From assembly GCA_046483385.1 (NCBI GenBank), contig JAWODG010000087.1, positions 1-28,635 of the forward strand: DNA of 28,635 nucleotides, written 5' to 3'. The position numbers and the translations under genes were made by a program. Below, piece by piece: positions 8,069 to 14,746 of this stretch (the stretch's first letter is position 1; the number at the start of each line of letters is the position of its first letter). The notes beneath the pieces are model-generated. The model saw only the letters and a list, made by a program, of their open reading frames with translations, had not been told where the DNA came from and did not search any database. This stretch comes from B1Sed10-231 sp046483385 (GTDB taxonomy: Bacteria; Planctomycetota; Brocadiia; SM23-32).

Positions 8069-10009
8069 ATGACCTGGCGCGCGTTCATCGTCGGCCTCGT
8101 CTTCGTCGCATTGCTGGGTTGGGTCGAACCCTACTCCTCCTTCATCACCTCCTTCGGGGCGTGGTTCAGCTACTCCTCCTTCCCCTCGGGTGCCATGGCG
8201 GTGCTGGTGCTGCTGACGGTGGTGGTGAACGTCATCCTGAAGGCGCTGAACCGGGCCTGGGCCTTCACGCAGGCGGAGCTGCTGCTGGTCTTCTGCATGA
8301 TGTTCGTGGCCGCCGCCATACCGTGCGAGGGCATCGGGCGGTACTTTTTCCAGATGGTGGCCGGGCCGACCTACTTCGCCCGGCGCACGGACATCCCGTG
8401 GGAGGAGCCCGGCGGAGCCCTCGAGCATGCGCCCGAGGGACTGGTTCTCGACAAGAACCCCCTCTCCACGGCCGCAGAGCAGTACTACCTGGGCGCCGGA
8501 GAGACCGGCCGCGTGCCGTGGGGCGTCTGGGCGAAACCCCTCCTGCATTGGACGCTCTTCCTGGTACCGCTCTACCTGGCCGTCATGTTCATGTGCGGGA
8601 TACTCAGAAAGCAGTGGGTGGAGGTAGAACGGCTGCTGTTTCCACTGGCGCGCGTTCCCCTCGAGTTCACCGAGGGGAGCGTGACGGACCGCCTGCTGCC
8701 CGCCCTCTTCTACAACAGAGGCTTCCTGTTCGGCCTGGCCTTCGCCGTTGGTTTCCGGCTGCTGCGGGACCTGCCGGTCTTTTTCGGCGGCACGATGTTC
8801 GCCATCACCATTCCTTTCCAGGACGTGTTCCAGGACACGGTGCTGGAGAACGCCGGGTTCGCCAACCTGGGGCTGAACCTGCCGGCCGTCGGTTTCGCCT
8901 TCCTCGTGCCGGCCGACGTGTCGCTGAGCGTCTGGCTCTTCTTCCTTTTCGCGCGGGCGGAGATACTGCTCGGTCAGGCGATGGCGATTCCGGACCTGGC
9001 GCAAGCGAACGGCCCGTTCTTGCGCTGGCAGCAGTTGGGCACCTACCTTGCCTTCATCATCGGCATGGCGTGGATGGCGCGCCGGCACCTGCTCGGAGTC
9101 TTCAAGAAGGCGCTCCGGCTGCCGGGCGCGCCGGACGATTCGGAGGAACCCATAGGCCACGCTCTGGCCTTCTGGGGCTTTCTGGCGTGCATCGCCTGGT
9201 GTGTCGGCTGGTACTGGTATCACGGCATGGGTCCGATGACTGCGCTGGCCGTGCTCGGGCTGACTTTCTGCTGGTTCTTGGTCTATGCCCGCATCGTCAG
9301 CCAGGGCGGCCTCTACGTGGCGGTCAACCAGTGGAGCATGCCGGGGGTCATCCACAGCCTCAGCGGCGGCTATGCCTTCAACCCGGCCGGGGCGGTCATC
9401 GCCGGCATGCAGGGCACGCTGCTGTTCGGCGGCCGTACGACCCTGGTGGCTCCTCAGACCATGGGGGCTCTGCGCATATCGGAGGTCTTCGGCAAACGGC
9501 GCCGCTGGCTGCTGCCGGCGCTGGTCGTCGCCATACTGGTCGCCCTTATGGGGATGACGCATCAGGTGCTGACGCAGGCGTATGCCCAGGGCGCGGTCAA
9601 CTTCTGGGACGGTCTGCAGATCAACATGCCCCAGGGCGCGTTCAACACCGCGCACAACCTCATCAACCAGCCGGCCCAGTCGGTGGACCCCAAGTTCGGC
9701 GGCCTCGCCTTCGGAGCTGTCGCCATGGCGTTCGTCATGTTCATGCGGGCCCGGTTCTACTGGTGGCCGGTCCACGCCATAGGCCTGCTGGCCTGCAGCG
9801 GCTGGCATGCCCGGCGGCTCTGGTTCCCGTTCTTCCTGGGTTGGATGACAAAGGTCGGGATCATGAAGCTGGCGGGCGGACGCATGCTGCGGGAGGCCCG
9901 CAATTTCTTCATCGCCGTCATTGCAACCGAGTATTTCATCGGTGGGCTGTCCGGGGTGTCCCAGCTTCTGTTCAGAACCCTTTTTGACATCGAACTTCCC
10001 GGCTTCTGA
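8069..10009 (+). CDS. DUF6785/DUF6784-like membrane protein, paralog 4
   Basis: Polytopic membrane protein of 646 residues, the longest copy. The ATG at 8069 has GGAGGA 10 nt upstream. Shared motifs are present with small changes: RKQWVEVERLLFPLARVPLE, FAFLVPADVSLS, YARIVSQGG (the others have VAQGG), MGALRISEVF (the others have MAINAFRIS or MAANALRIS) and MRARFYWWPVHA. The C-terminus has a short extension with LFRTLFDIELPGF where the others end in an SGG..PGF-type tail. These substitutions in otherwise invariant boxes make it the most divergent protein by eye. The gap after paralog 3 is 101 nt. Function unknown. Confidence 0.85.
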   Translation: MTWRAFIVGLVFVALLGWVEPYSSFITSFGAWFSYSSFPSGAMAVLVLLTVVVNVILKALNRAWAFTQAELLLVFCMMFVAAAIPCEGIGRYFFQMVAGPTYFARRTDIPWEEPGGALEHAPEGLVLDKNPLSTAAEQYYLGAGETGRVPWGVWAKPLLHWTLFLVPLYLAVMFMCGILRKQWVEVERLLFPLARVPLEFTEGSVTDRLLPALFYNRGFLFGLAFAVGFRLLRDLPVFFGGTMFAITIPFQDVFQDTVLENAGFANLGLNLPAVGFAFLVPADVSLSVWLFFLFARAEILLGQAMAIPDLAQANGPFLRWQQLGTYLAFIIGMAWMARRHLLGVFKKALRLPGAPDDSEEPIGHALAFWGFLACIAWCVGWYWYHGMGPMTALAVLGLTFCWFLVYARIVSQGGLYVAVNQWSMPGVIHSLSGGYAFNPAGAVIAGMQGTLLFGGRTTLVAPQTMGALRISEVFGKRRRWLLPALVVAILVALMGMTHQVLTQAYAQGAVNFWDGLQINMPQGAFNTAHNLINQPAQSVDPKFGGLAFGAVAMAFVMFMRARFYWWPVHAIGLLACSGWHARRLWFPFFLGWMTKVGIMKLAGGRMLREARNFFIAVIATEYFIGGLSGVSQLLFRTLFDIELPGF

Positions 10010-10033
10010 CCACCGCGGGGCGGGACCGTAACT

Positions 10034-10062
10034 TTGACCTGTTGCACCACCCGTGGTACGCT
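10034..10062 (+). promoter_or_regulatory. Promoter of paralog 5
   Basis: TTGACC (10034-10039), a 17-bp spacer and TACGCT (10057-10062). The -10 box ends 46 nt before the ATG at 10109. The -35 region shares an 18-bp identical block with the paralog 4 promoter, but the -10 region has diverged. Confidence 0.6.
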
Positions 10063-10108
10063 CTTGGACGTCTCCACGCCTCCAAAGTCCGCGGAGGACC
10101 CGCAAGGG

Positions 10109-12034
10109 ATGACCTGGCGAGCCTTCATCATCGGTCTTGTCCTCGTGGCGCTCGTTAGCTGGGTGGACCCGTACGCTGCCTTCATTGAGACCTACGGGGG
10201 TCTGAACTCGACGGCGTTTCCGGCGGCGCCCGTGCTGGCGCTGGTTCTGCTGAGCCTGGGGCTGAACGCCCTGCTGAAGGCGCTCCACCGGCGCTGGGCC
10301 CTGCGGCGGGCCGAACTGATGCTGGTCTGGTGCATGATGATATGCGCCGCCGTCATACCCTCCTACGGCATCGGCCGCTTCCTCTACTCGCTCATCGCGG
10401 GACCGGCCTACCAGTCCCGTCGGCCCGATGTGTTCTGGGATGACGGCGCCATGAAATATGCGCCCCGTGAACTGCTGCTCAGCAAGAACCCCCGCTCCGA
10501 GGCCGTCCGGCAGTACCACGAGGGCAAGCCGGCGGGCGGCCGGGTGCCGTGGGGCCTTTGGGTCCCGCCTATGCTGACCTGGGGCCTTCTGCTGCTTTTT
10601 CTATACCTGGCGGTCTTCTTCATGTGCGCGATCCTGCGGCGGCAGTGGGTGGAGGTGGAGCGGCTGATGTTTCCACTGGCGCGCGTTCCCCTCGAGTTCA
10701 GCGAGGGGAGCGCGGGGCAGGGCTGGCTGCCCAACCTTTTTGCTCGCAAGGCCTTCCTGTGGGGCCTCGCCGCGGCGGCGGCATTCCGGCTGGTGCGCGC
10801 TCTGCCGCTGCTGTTCGGCGCCGACAGCACCCTGGCGCTGACCATCCCGCTGGGCACAGTGTTCCAGGACACACCTCTCGGGAACGCCGGCTTCACCAAC
10901 GTTCCGTTCTGGCCGCGGGCGATGGGATTCGCTTTTCTGGTGCCGGCGGACGTGTCGCTGAGCGTCTGGTTCTTCTTCCTGTTCGCCCGGGGGGAGCTGG
11001 CCGTGGCGCACTGGCTCGCGCTGCCGTCCGCCGGCGGGGACCACGGTCCGCTCATGCGGTGGCAGCAGGGCGGCGCTTACATCGCCTTCACGTGCGGAAT
11101 GCTCTGGCTGGGCCGGCGGCATCTGATGGCCGTTCTGCGCAAGGCGGTCGGGTTGGGCGCTTCGGTTGATGACTCCGACGAGCCGGTTGGATACCCGGTG
11201 GCCTTCTGGGGGCTCGTCATCTCGCTGCTGGCGTGCGTCGTCTGGTACTGGCTTCTGGGCATGCGACCGCACGCCGCTGCTGGGCTGCTGGCCACCTTCT
11301 TCATCTCCTACCTCGTCTATGCGCGCGTGGTTGCGCAGGGAGGTCTGCACGTCTGCCGCACCATCTGGACGGGCAACCGGTGGTTGCACTCGGTCAGCGG
11401 CGGCCACATCTTCGGCGCCGCGGGCAAGGTGATCGGCGCCATGCAGTGGACGCTCCTGGTCAGCGGCGGTTCGGTGGCGCTGGCGCCGATGGCCATGAAC
11501 GCGTTCCGCATCTCCGACGTGTTCGAGAAGCGCAAGAAGCTGCTGGTCCCGGTTTGCATGGTCGCCATCTTGGTCGCGCTGGTCTTCGCGTCCCACTCGG
11601 TGCTGCACCACGCCTACGGGCGCGGCGTGCTCAACTTCTCCGACCTCTGGGGGCAGCAGCAGGTGCCGCGGTGGGGCTTTGCCGAGGCCGACTCCATGAT
11701 CCGCCGTCCCGCCGGGTCGGTGGACCGGCACCTGGGGCCGTTCTTCTTCGGCGCCGCCGCCATGGGGTTTCTCACGTTCATGCGGGCCCGTTTCTACTGG
11801 TGGCCCATCCACTCCATCGGCCTGCTGGCGGTGGCGGGCTTCCACGCCCAGCGGCTCTGGATCCCGTTCCTGTTCGGGTGGATGGCCAAGGTCGGCATCA
11901 TGAAGTTCGGGGGTGGGCGGCGACTGCGCGAGGCGCGCGAGTTCTTCATCGCCGTCATCGTCGTAGAGGCCTTCACCGACGGCCTCTCGGTGTTCGTCAG
12001 CACTCTGACGGGCGGCGCCGTGCCGGGGTTCTGA
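10109..12034 (+). CDS. DUF6785/DUF6784-like membrane protein, paralog 5
   Basis: Polytopic membrane protein of 641 residues, last of the array. The ATG at 10109 has GGAGGA 10 nt upstream. Motifs: WRAFIIG, RRQWVEVERLMFPLARVPLE, FAFLVPADVSLS, YARVVAQGG, MAMNAFRISDVF, MRARFYWWPIHS, and MKFGGGRRLREAREFF near the end. At the DNA level it is identical to paralog 1 over 54 bp (10664-10717 against 2586-2639) although three other copies lie between them. This suggests gene conversion or selection on the nucleotide sequence. No terminator with a T-tract follows; a GC hairpin at 12113-12132 lies 79 nt downstream. Function unknown, probably transport. Confidence 0.85.
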   Translation: MTWRAFIIGLVLVALVSWVDPYAAFIETYGGLNSTAFPAAPVLALVLLSLGLNALLKALHRRWALRRAELMLVWCMMICAAVIPSYGIGRFLYSLIAGPAYQSRRPDVFWDDGAMKYAPRELLLSKNPRSEAVRQYHEGKPAGGRVPWGLWVPPMLTWGLLLLFLYLAVFFMCAILRRQWVEVERLMFPLARVPLEFSEGSAGQGWLPNLFARKAFLWGLAAAAAFRLVRALPLLFGADSTLALTIPLGTVFQDTPLGNAGFTNVPFWPRAMGFAFLVPADVSLSVWFFFLFARGELAVAHWLALPSAGGDHGPLMRWQQGGAYIAFTCGMLWLGRRHLMAVLRKAVGLGASVDDSDEPVGYPVAFWGLVISLLACVVWYWLLGMRPHAAAGLLATFFISYLVYARVVAQGGLHVCRTIWTGNRWLHSVSGGHIFGAAGKVIGAMQWTLLVSGGSVALAPMAMNAFRISDVFEKRKKLLVPVCMVAILVALVFASHSVLHHAYGRGVLNFSDLWGQQQVPRWGFAEADSMIRRPAGSVDRHLGPFFFGAAAMGFLTFMRARFYWWPIHSIGLLAVAGFHAQRLWIPFLFGWMAKVGIMKFGGGRRLREAREFFIAVIVVEAFTDGLSVFVSTLTGGAVPGF

Positions 12035-12112
12035 ACACCTGCGCTCAACACAGGCCGAGCCTCGACAGGACCATTCAACTTTCCCATTCCCGGAGCGAGC
12101 AATGTACCCCCG

Positions 12113-12132
12113 CCTGCCGGCAAGCCGGCAGG
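12113..12132. repeat. GC-rich REP-like hairpin
   Basis: CCTGCCGGC (12113-12121) and GCCGGCAGG (12124-12132) form perfect 9-bp arms around AA. There is no T-tract, so it looks like a dispersed palindromic repeat rather than a classical terminator. It is the first of three such hairpins in the stretch between paralog 5 and the gene at 12480. Confidence 0.6.
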
Positions 12133-12161
12133 TCGCAAGGCGCCGGCGCACCGCAGGGCCC

Positions 12162-12205
12162 GCGCCCCGGCCGACGTAGAGTTGCGTGGTGTGCATGAAC
12201 GGCGA
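12162..12205. repeat. 44-bp direct repeat, copy 1
   Basis: This copy matches 12339-12382 at 40 of 44 positions by eye and includes the shared core GTGGTGTGCATGAACGGCGA. The two copies bracket the 121-bp inverted-repeat element at 12211-12331, as if the element and its flank had been duplicated or inserted together. Confidence 0.65.
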
Positions 12206-12210
12206 TTTCT

Positions 12211-12331
12211 GGAGTGCGGCGCCTTGGCGCCGCCCTCATACCCGGCGGCTTGCCGCCGGGCGGGATATCGGAGAGCGTGGTTGGGCGCAAAGCGCTGCCG
12301 GGCTTCGGGAGCGCGCCTGCCGCCGCACTCC
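12211..12331. repeat. 121-bp inverted-repeat element with nested hairpins
   Basis: The ends are perfect 11-bp inverted repeats, GGAGTGCGGCG (12211-12221) and CGCCGCACTCC (12321-12331). Inside are two hairpins with TT loops: GCGGCGCC/GGCGCCGC (12216-12233) and CCCGGCGGC/GCCGCCGGG (12241-12260). It has no convincing ORF and is far too small for a transposase gene. It could be a non-autonomous mobile or REP-type element, or a structured intergenic repeat. Confidence 0.55.
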
Positions 12332-12338
12332 TGGCAAC

Positions 12339-12382
12339 GCGCCCCGGCCGAGATAGAGGTGTGTGGTGTGCATGAACGGCGA
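12339..12382. repeat. 44-bp direct repeat, copy 2
   Basis: Second copy of the repeat at 12162-12205. It ends 9 bp before the -35 box of the next gene's promoter. Confidence 0.65.
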
Positions 12383-12391
12383 GCTAAAGCA

Positions 12392-12419
12392 TTGACTTCC
12401 GGCCGCCGAGGGCTATCAT
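12392..12419 (+). promoter_or_regulatory. Promoter of the gene at 12480
   Basis: TTGACT (12392-12397), a 16-bp spacer and TATCAT (12414-12419). It lies just past the repeat cluster, and the -10 box ends 60 nt before the ATG at 12480. Confidence 0.6.
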
Positions 12420-12479
12420 GCAATGGTGGCCATGGCGCACCGCTATGGCCGTGACTTTCATGGCACCAAGGGAGCGGAC

Positions 12480-13760
12480 ATGGCAGACCGCAAAGAGACG
12501 CAGGCCAACGTGGTCCGACGCGAGGGCAGGACGTGGATCGAAGATGTCCCTCGGAGGCAGATCGGCGACCGATGGGACATGCTGCTGCGCGGGGTGCGCG
12601 TGCTGCTGGAGCACCGCGGGGAGGGGGTGCGCTTCCACGATCTGATGGCCCTCTCGGGGGATGCCTTCAACCTCTGCTTCACCTCCCACTGGCAGGGCAC
12701 CGCCTATCTGGCCGTGCCGACCGACACGCTGGGCAACGTCACGGACGCCTACGGTTACGAGCACTGGTGGAACGCCCCCCTGCAGGACCGGGAGATGCGG
12801 GGGCTGACCGAGAGCGCCCGGCGCGAGTTGACTGAAAGCTCCCTGAAACAGATACGTGAAGAGATCGACGCCGGGCGACCCGTGCTGGTCGGCGGCTGCG
12901 CCGACAGGGGGTGCGCGCCGTGGAGCGCGGTGGTGGGCTACGACGACGCCGGAGAGCAGCTCTGCCATGTCGGCATCGGCGAACCCTATCGCTGGACGGG
13001 CATCCGCGGGCTGACCATCGACAACGAGGAGGAAAGCCAGACCGTCGGTTACTGGAACGGGCGCGTGCGCGGGACCGTGCGGCCGAACTTCGTGGGCGGC
13101 TGGCTGGCCAACCCGGCCTTCATGCTGGGGGACCGGCACGGACGCCCGAGCCGCCGCGCCAACGCCGTCAGCGCGCTGTCCCGCGCGGTGGACCTTTTTG
13201 AAGCGGAGCCACACGAGATCGACCACTGGGGCGGCGTGACCTACTGGTTCGGCGAGGACGCCTACCGAGAGTGGGCCGGCGCGCTGGAAGCGCTCGACTA
13301 CCCGGCCGACCTCCAGAAGCCGCGCCCGAACGGCGCCTACGACTGGTACGAGATGCATATCGTCAACGTCATGGTTGACACTGTCGTGCGCGGCCGCACC
13401 GCCGCGGCGGAGTTCTGCAACCGCGCGGGCATGCTGCTGGGCAACGTGCGGCATCACATGGACGCCGCTGCGCGGTCCTACAGGCGTGAGGTCGCGCTCG
13501 CCCGCGACGCGTTCTCTGTTTTCCTGGATGGGGACGAAGACGAAGTCGAAGCCTGGCTGGCCGACACAGACCGGAGGGCGCTGGGAGCGGCCGCCGTGCG
13601 GCGCATGCTGGAGCGCGAGCGGGCCGCGGTGCGGGCCGTCCAGGAGGCCCTGCAGGTGGAGCGCCAGGAAGTGCCTGCCGCCTCCGTGCGCCCCACGCCG
13701 GGCATGGAGGAGACGGCGAGGAGTCGAGAGGGACTCGGGGAGGACGAGGAGGCCCGCTGA
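12480..13760 (+). CDS. Possible C39/BtrH-like protein, function unknown
   Basis: Soluble protein of 426 residues with no signal peptide. The segment LLRGVRVLLEHRGEGVRFHD followed by LMALSGDAFNLCF, then a GRPVLVGG strand and a WSAVVGYDD strand, resembles the N-terminal fold of BtrH-like or peptidase-C39-like proteins. In those, a Cys-containing helix is followed by a regulated access motif (VLVG) and a G-Y/H-D strand. I cannot confirm the catalytic Cys and His. The C-terminal half is helical, with DWYEMHIVN and conserved aromatic residues, and ends in a charged tail. I chose the ATG at 12480, with GGAG 5 nt upstream, over the ATG at 12423 because the latter lies almost on the -10 box. It is single, with its own promoter. 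Confidence 0.6.
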   Translation: MADRKETQANVVRREGRTWIEDVPRRQIGDRWDMLLRGVRVLLEHRGEGVRFHDLMALSGDAFNLCFTSHWQGTAYLAVPTDTLGNVTDAYGYEHWWNAPLQDREMRGLTESARRELTESSLKQIREEIDAGRPVLVGGCADRGCAPWSAVVGYDDAGEQLCHVGIGEPYRWTGIRGLTIDNEEESQTVGYWNGRVRGTVRPNFVGGWLANPAFMLGDRHGRPSRRANAVSALSRAVDLFEAEPHEIDHWGGVTYWFGEDAYREWAGALEALDYPADLQKPRPNGAYDWYEMHIVNVMVDTVVRGRTAAAEFCNRAGMLLGNVRHHMDAAARSYRREVALARDAFSVFLDGDEDEVEAWLADTDRRALGAAAVRRMLERERAAVRAVQEALQVERQEVPAASVRPTPGMEETARSREGLGEDEEAR

Positions 13761-13827
13761 CCGGAGGCAGGGCCGAGGGGGGCGTTGCGCGGACCGATTA
13801 TCGGACGCGGGGGGCTTTTTCCCCAAA

Positions 13828-13843
13828 AACTAAAATAATAGTT
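13828..13843. promoter_or_regulatory. Operator 1 for the BlaI-family repressor
   Basis: AACTAAAATAATAGTT, with arms AACTA/TAGTT. It differs in only a few central bases from operator 2 (13872-13887) and is centred 44 bp away, about four helical turns. Its right edge overlaps the -35 box. Confidence 0.65.
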
Positions 13844-13869
13844 GCCATATAGCCCGTGAGGGGTGTAAT
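13842..13869 (+). promoter_or_regulatory. Promoter of the BlaI-family gene
   Basis: TTGCCA (13842-13847), a 16-bp spacer and TGTAAT (13864-13869). The -35 box overlaps operator 1 and the -10 box abuts operator 2, an arrangement expected for autorepression. The AT-rich character stands out from the surrounding GC-rich DNA. Confidence 0.55.
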
Positions 13870-13889
13870 CCAACTAAATCATTAGTTGG
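13870..13889. promoter_or_regulatory. Operator 2 for the BlaI-family repressor
   Basis: Perfect 8-bp arms CCAACTAA and TTAGTTGG around a 4-bp centre, directly after the -10 box. It contains the 16-bp core shared with operator 1. Confidence 0.75.
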
Positions 13890-13921
13890 AAACGACTCGT
13901 CGCGCCCGGAGGGAACGCCGG

Positions 13922-14335
13922 ATGGCGGAAAATAGGCCGGTGAGATTGACGCCGCTCGAGACGCTGGTCATGGACTGCATGTGGGAAATGCAGGAGGCCA
14001 CCGTCCGGCAGGTGCAGCAGAGGCTCAACGAGGACCACAAGGACCGCGCCTACAACACGGTGCTGACGGTCATGCGCATACTGCGGGACAAGGGCTACCT
14101 GCAGAGCCGCCGGGAGGGGCGCTCGGACGTCTACTGGCCGGAGGTCAGCCGCACGCAGGCCGCCCGCCGGCCGCTGAGGGAACTGCTGGAGCGGTTTTTC
14201 GCCGGATCAGCCGAGGCGCTGGTGAGCCAGTTGCTCAGCACGGGCGAACTGGACGAGGAGGAGATCCGCGCGATTCGGGAGGAGGTGGACCAGAAGCTGC
14301 GCGAGGAGGCGACGCGCGGGGGACCTGAGGAATGA
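13922..14335 (+). CDS. BlaI/MecI/CopY-family repressor
   Basis: Winged-helix repressor of 137 residues, about the usual length. Residues 9-75 form the DNA-binding domain: LTPLETLVMDCMW, then TVRQVQQRL, the recognition helix around AYNTVLTVMRILRDKGYL (43-60), and the wing RREGRSDVYWP. The helical tail (83-137) is the dimerisation region. The ATG at 13922 has GGAGGG 8 nt upstream; the longer frame from 13886 would start inside operator 2. In the family, an M56 membrane protease relieves repression after sensing a ligand. Here the next gene, overlapping by 4 nt, encodes only the first part of such a protease. No beta-lactamase is near. Its own promoter carries two matching palindromes, so autoregulation is likely. 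Confidence 0.9.
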   Translation: MAENRPVRLTPLETLVMDCMWEMQEATVRQVQQRLNEDHKDRAYNTVLTVMRILRDKGYLQSRREGRSDVYWPEVSRTQAARRPLRELLERFFAGSAEALVSQLLSTGELDEEEIRAIREEVDQKLREEATRGGPEE

Positions 14336-14610
14336 CACAACTGGTCCAGTTGCTCAACGAGTTCGGGGGATGGCTTCTGCGCCATCTCGGTCGGCTCAGC
14401 ATTGAGTTCGTCGTGCTGGCCATCGTCGTGTTAGTGGTCATCCGACTCCTCCGCGTGCATTCGCCCCGCCTTCGTCACCTCTTCTGGGGCCTCGTCCTCG
14501 CCAAGCCCGTGGTTACCTTCCTTATCGCCAGCCCGCTGTCGCTCTACTGGTTCCTCAGGCCGGCGGCGGAAAGTCGGCGCAGTCAACAGAGGGGGCCACC
14601 AATGGCTTGA
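14332..14610 (+). CDS. Truncated M56/BlaR1-like membrane protein
   Basis: A 92-residue product with two membrane segments, about 23-41 and 49-73, joined by the basic stretch RLLRVHSPRLRHLFW. This resembles the start of M56 (BlaR1/MecR1-like) proteins, where RHLLW commonly precedes the second helix. A full M56 protein would continue for several hundred residues with a zinc HExxH motif; none is seen before the stop at 14610 or in the other frames up to the next gene. The start overlaps the repressor stop codon (ATGA), indicating translational coupling. It is either a decayed gene or a minimal partner. The deletion point probably lies near 14570-14740. Confidence 0.6.
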   Translation: MTQLVQLLNEFGGWLLRHLGRLSIEFVVLAIVVLVVIRLLRVHSPRLRHLFWGLVLAKPVVTFLIASPLSLYWFLRPAAESRRSQQRGPPMA

Positions 14611-14746
14611 GCAGTGCCTGACGACGCTTGAGGAGATCGGGCGTGTCAGGCCAATGTTCGGGAAGTGGCTGTGGACGAGTAGCGCCCTGCGGGTGCCGGC
14701 CAGGCCCGGGCGTGACAGAGGCAACTTTGGCAGGGAGGGAGCAGCG

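Noticed and set aside
7727..10519. Minus-strand open frame of 930 codons
   Set aside because: It lies antisense to paralogs 3, 4 and 5, has a composition rich in Arg, His, Gln and Pro, and reads as the mirror of GC-rich codons in conserved membrane proteins.
12113..12382. CRISPR array
   Set aside because: Only two direct repeats 177 bp apart, no regular spacers and no cas genes.
12384..13826. Minus-strand open frame of 480 codons
   Set aside because: Antisense to the gene at 12480, which has a promoter and ribosome site; the minus-strand product has mirror composition.
13922..14610. Beta-lactam resistance locus
   Set aside because: BlaI and M56 homologs are widespread regulators; no beta-lactamase or PBP2a gene is present.
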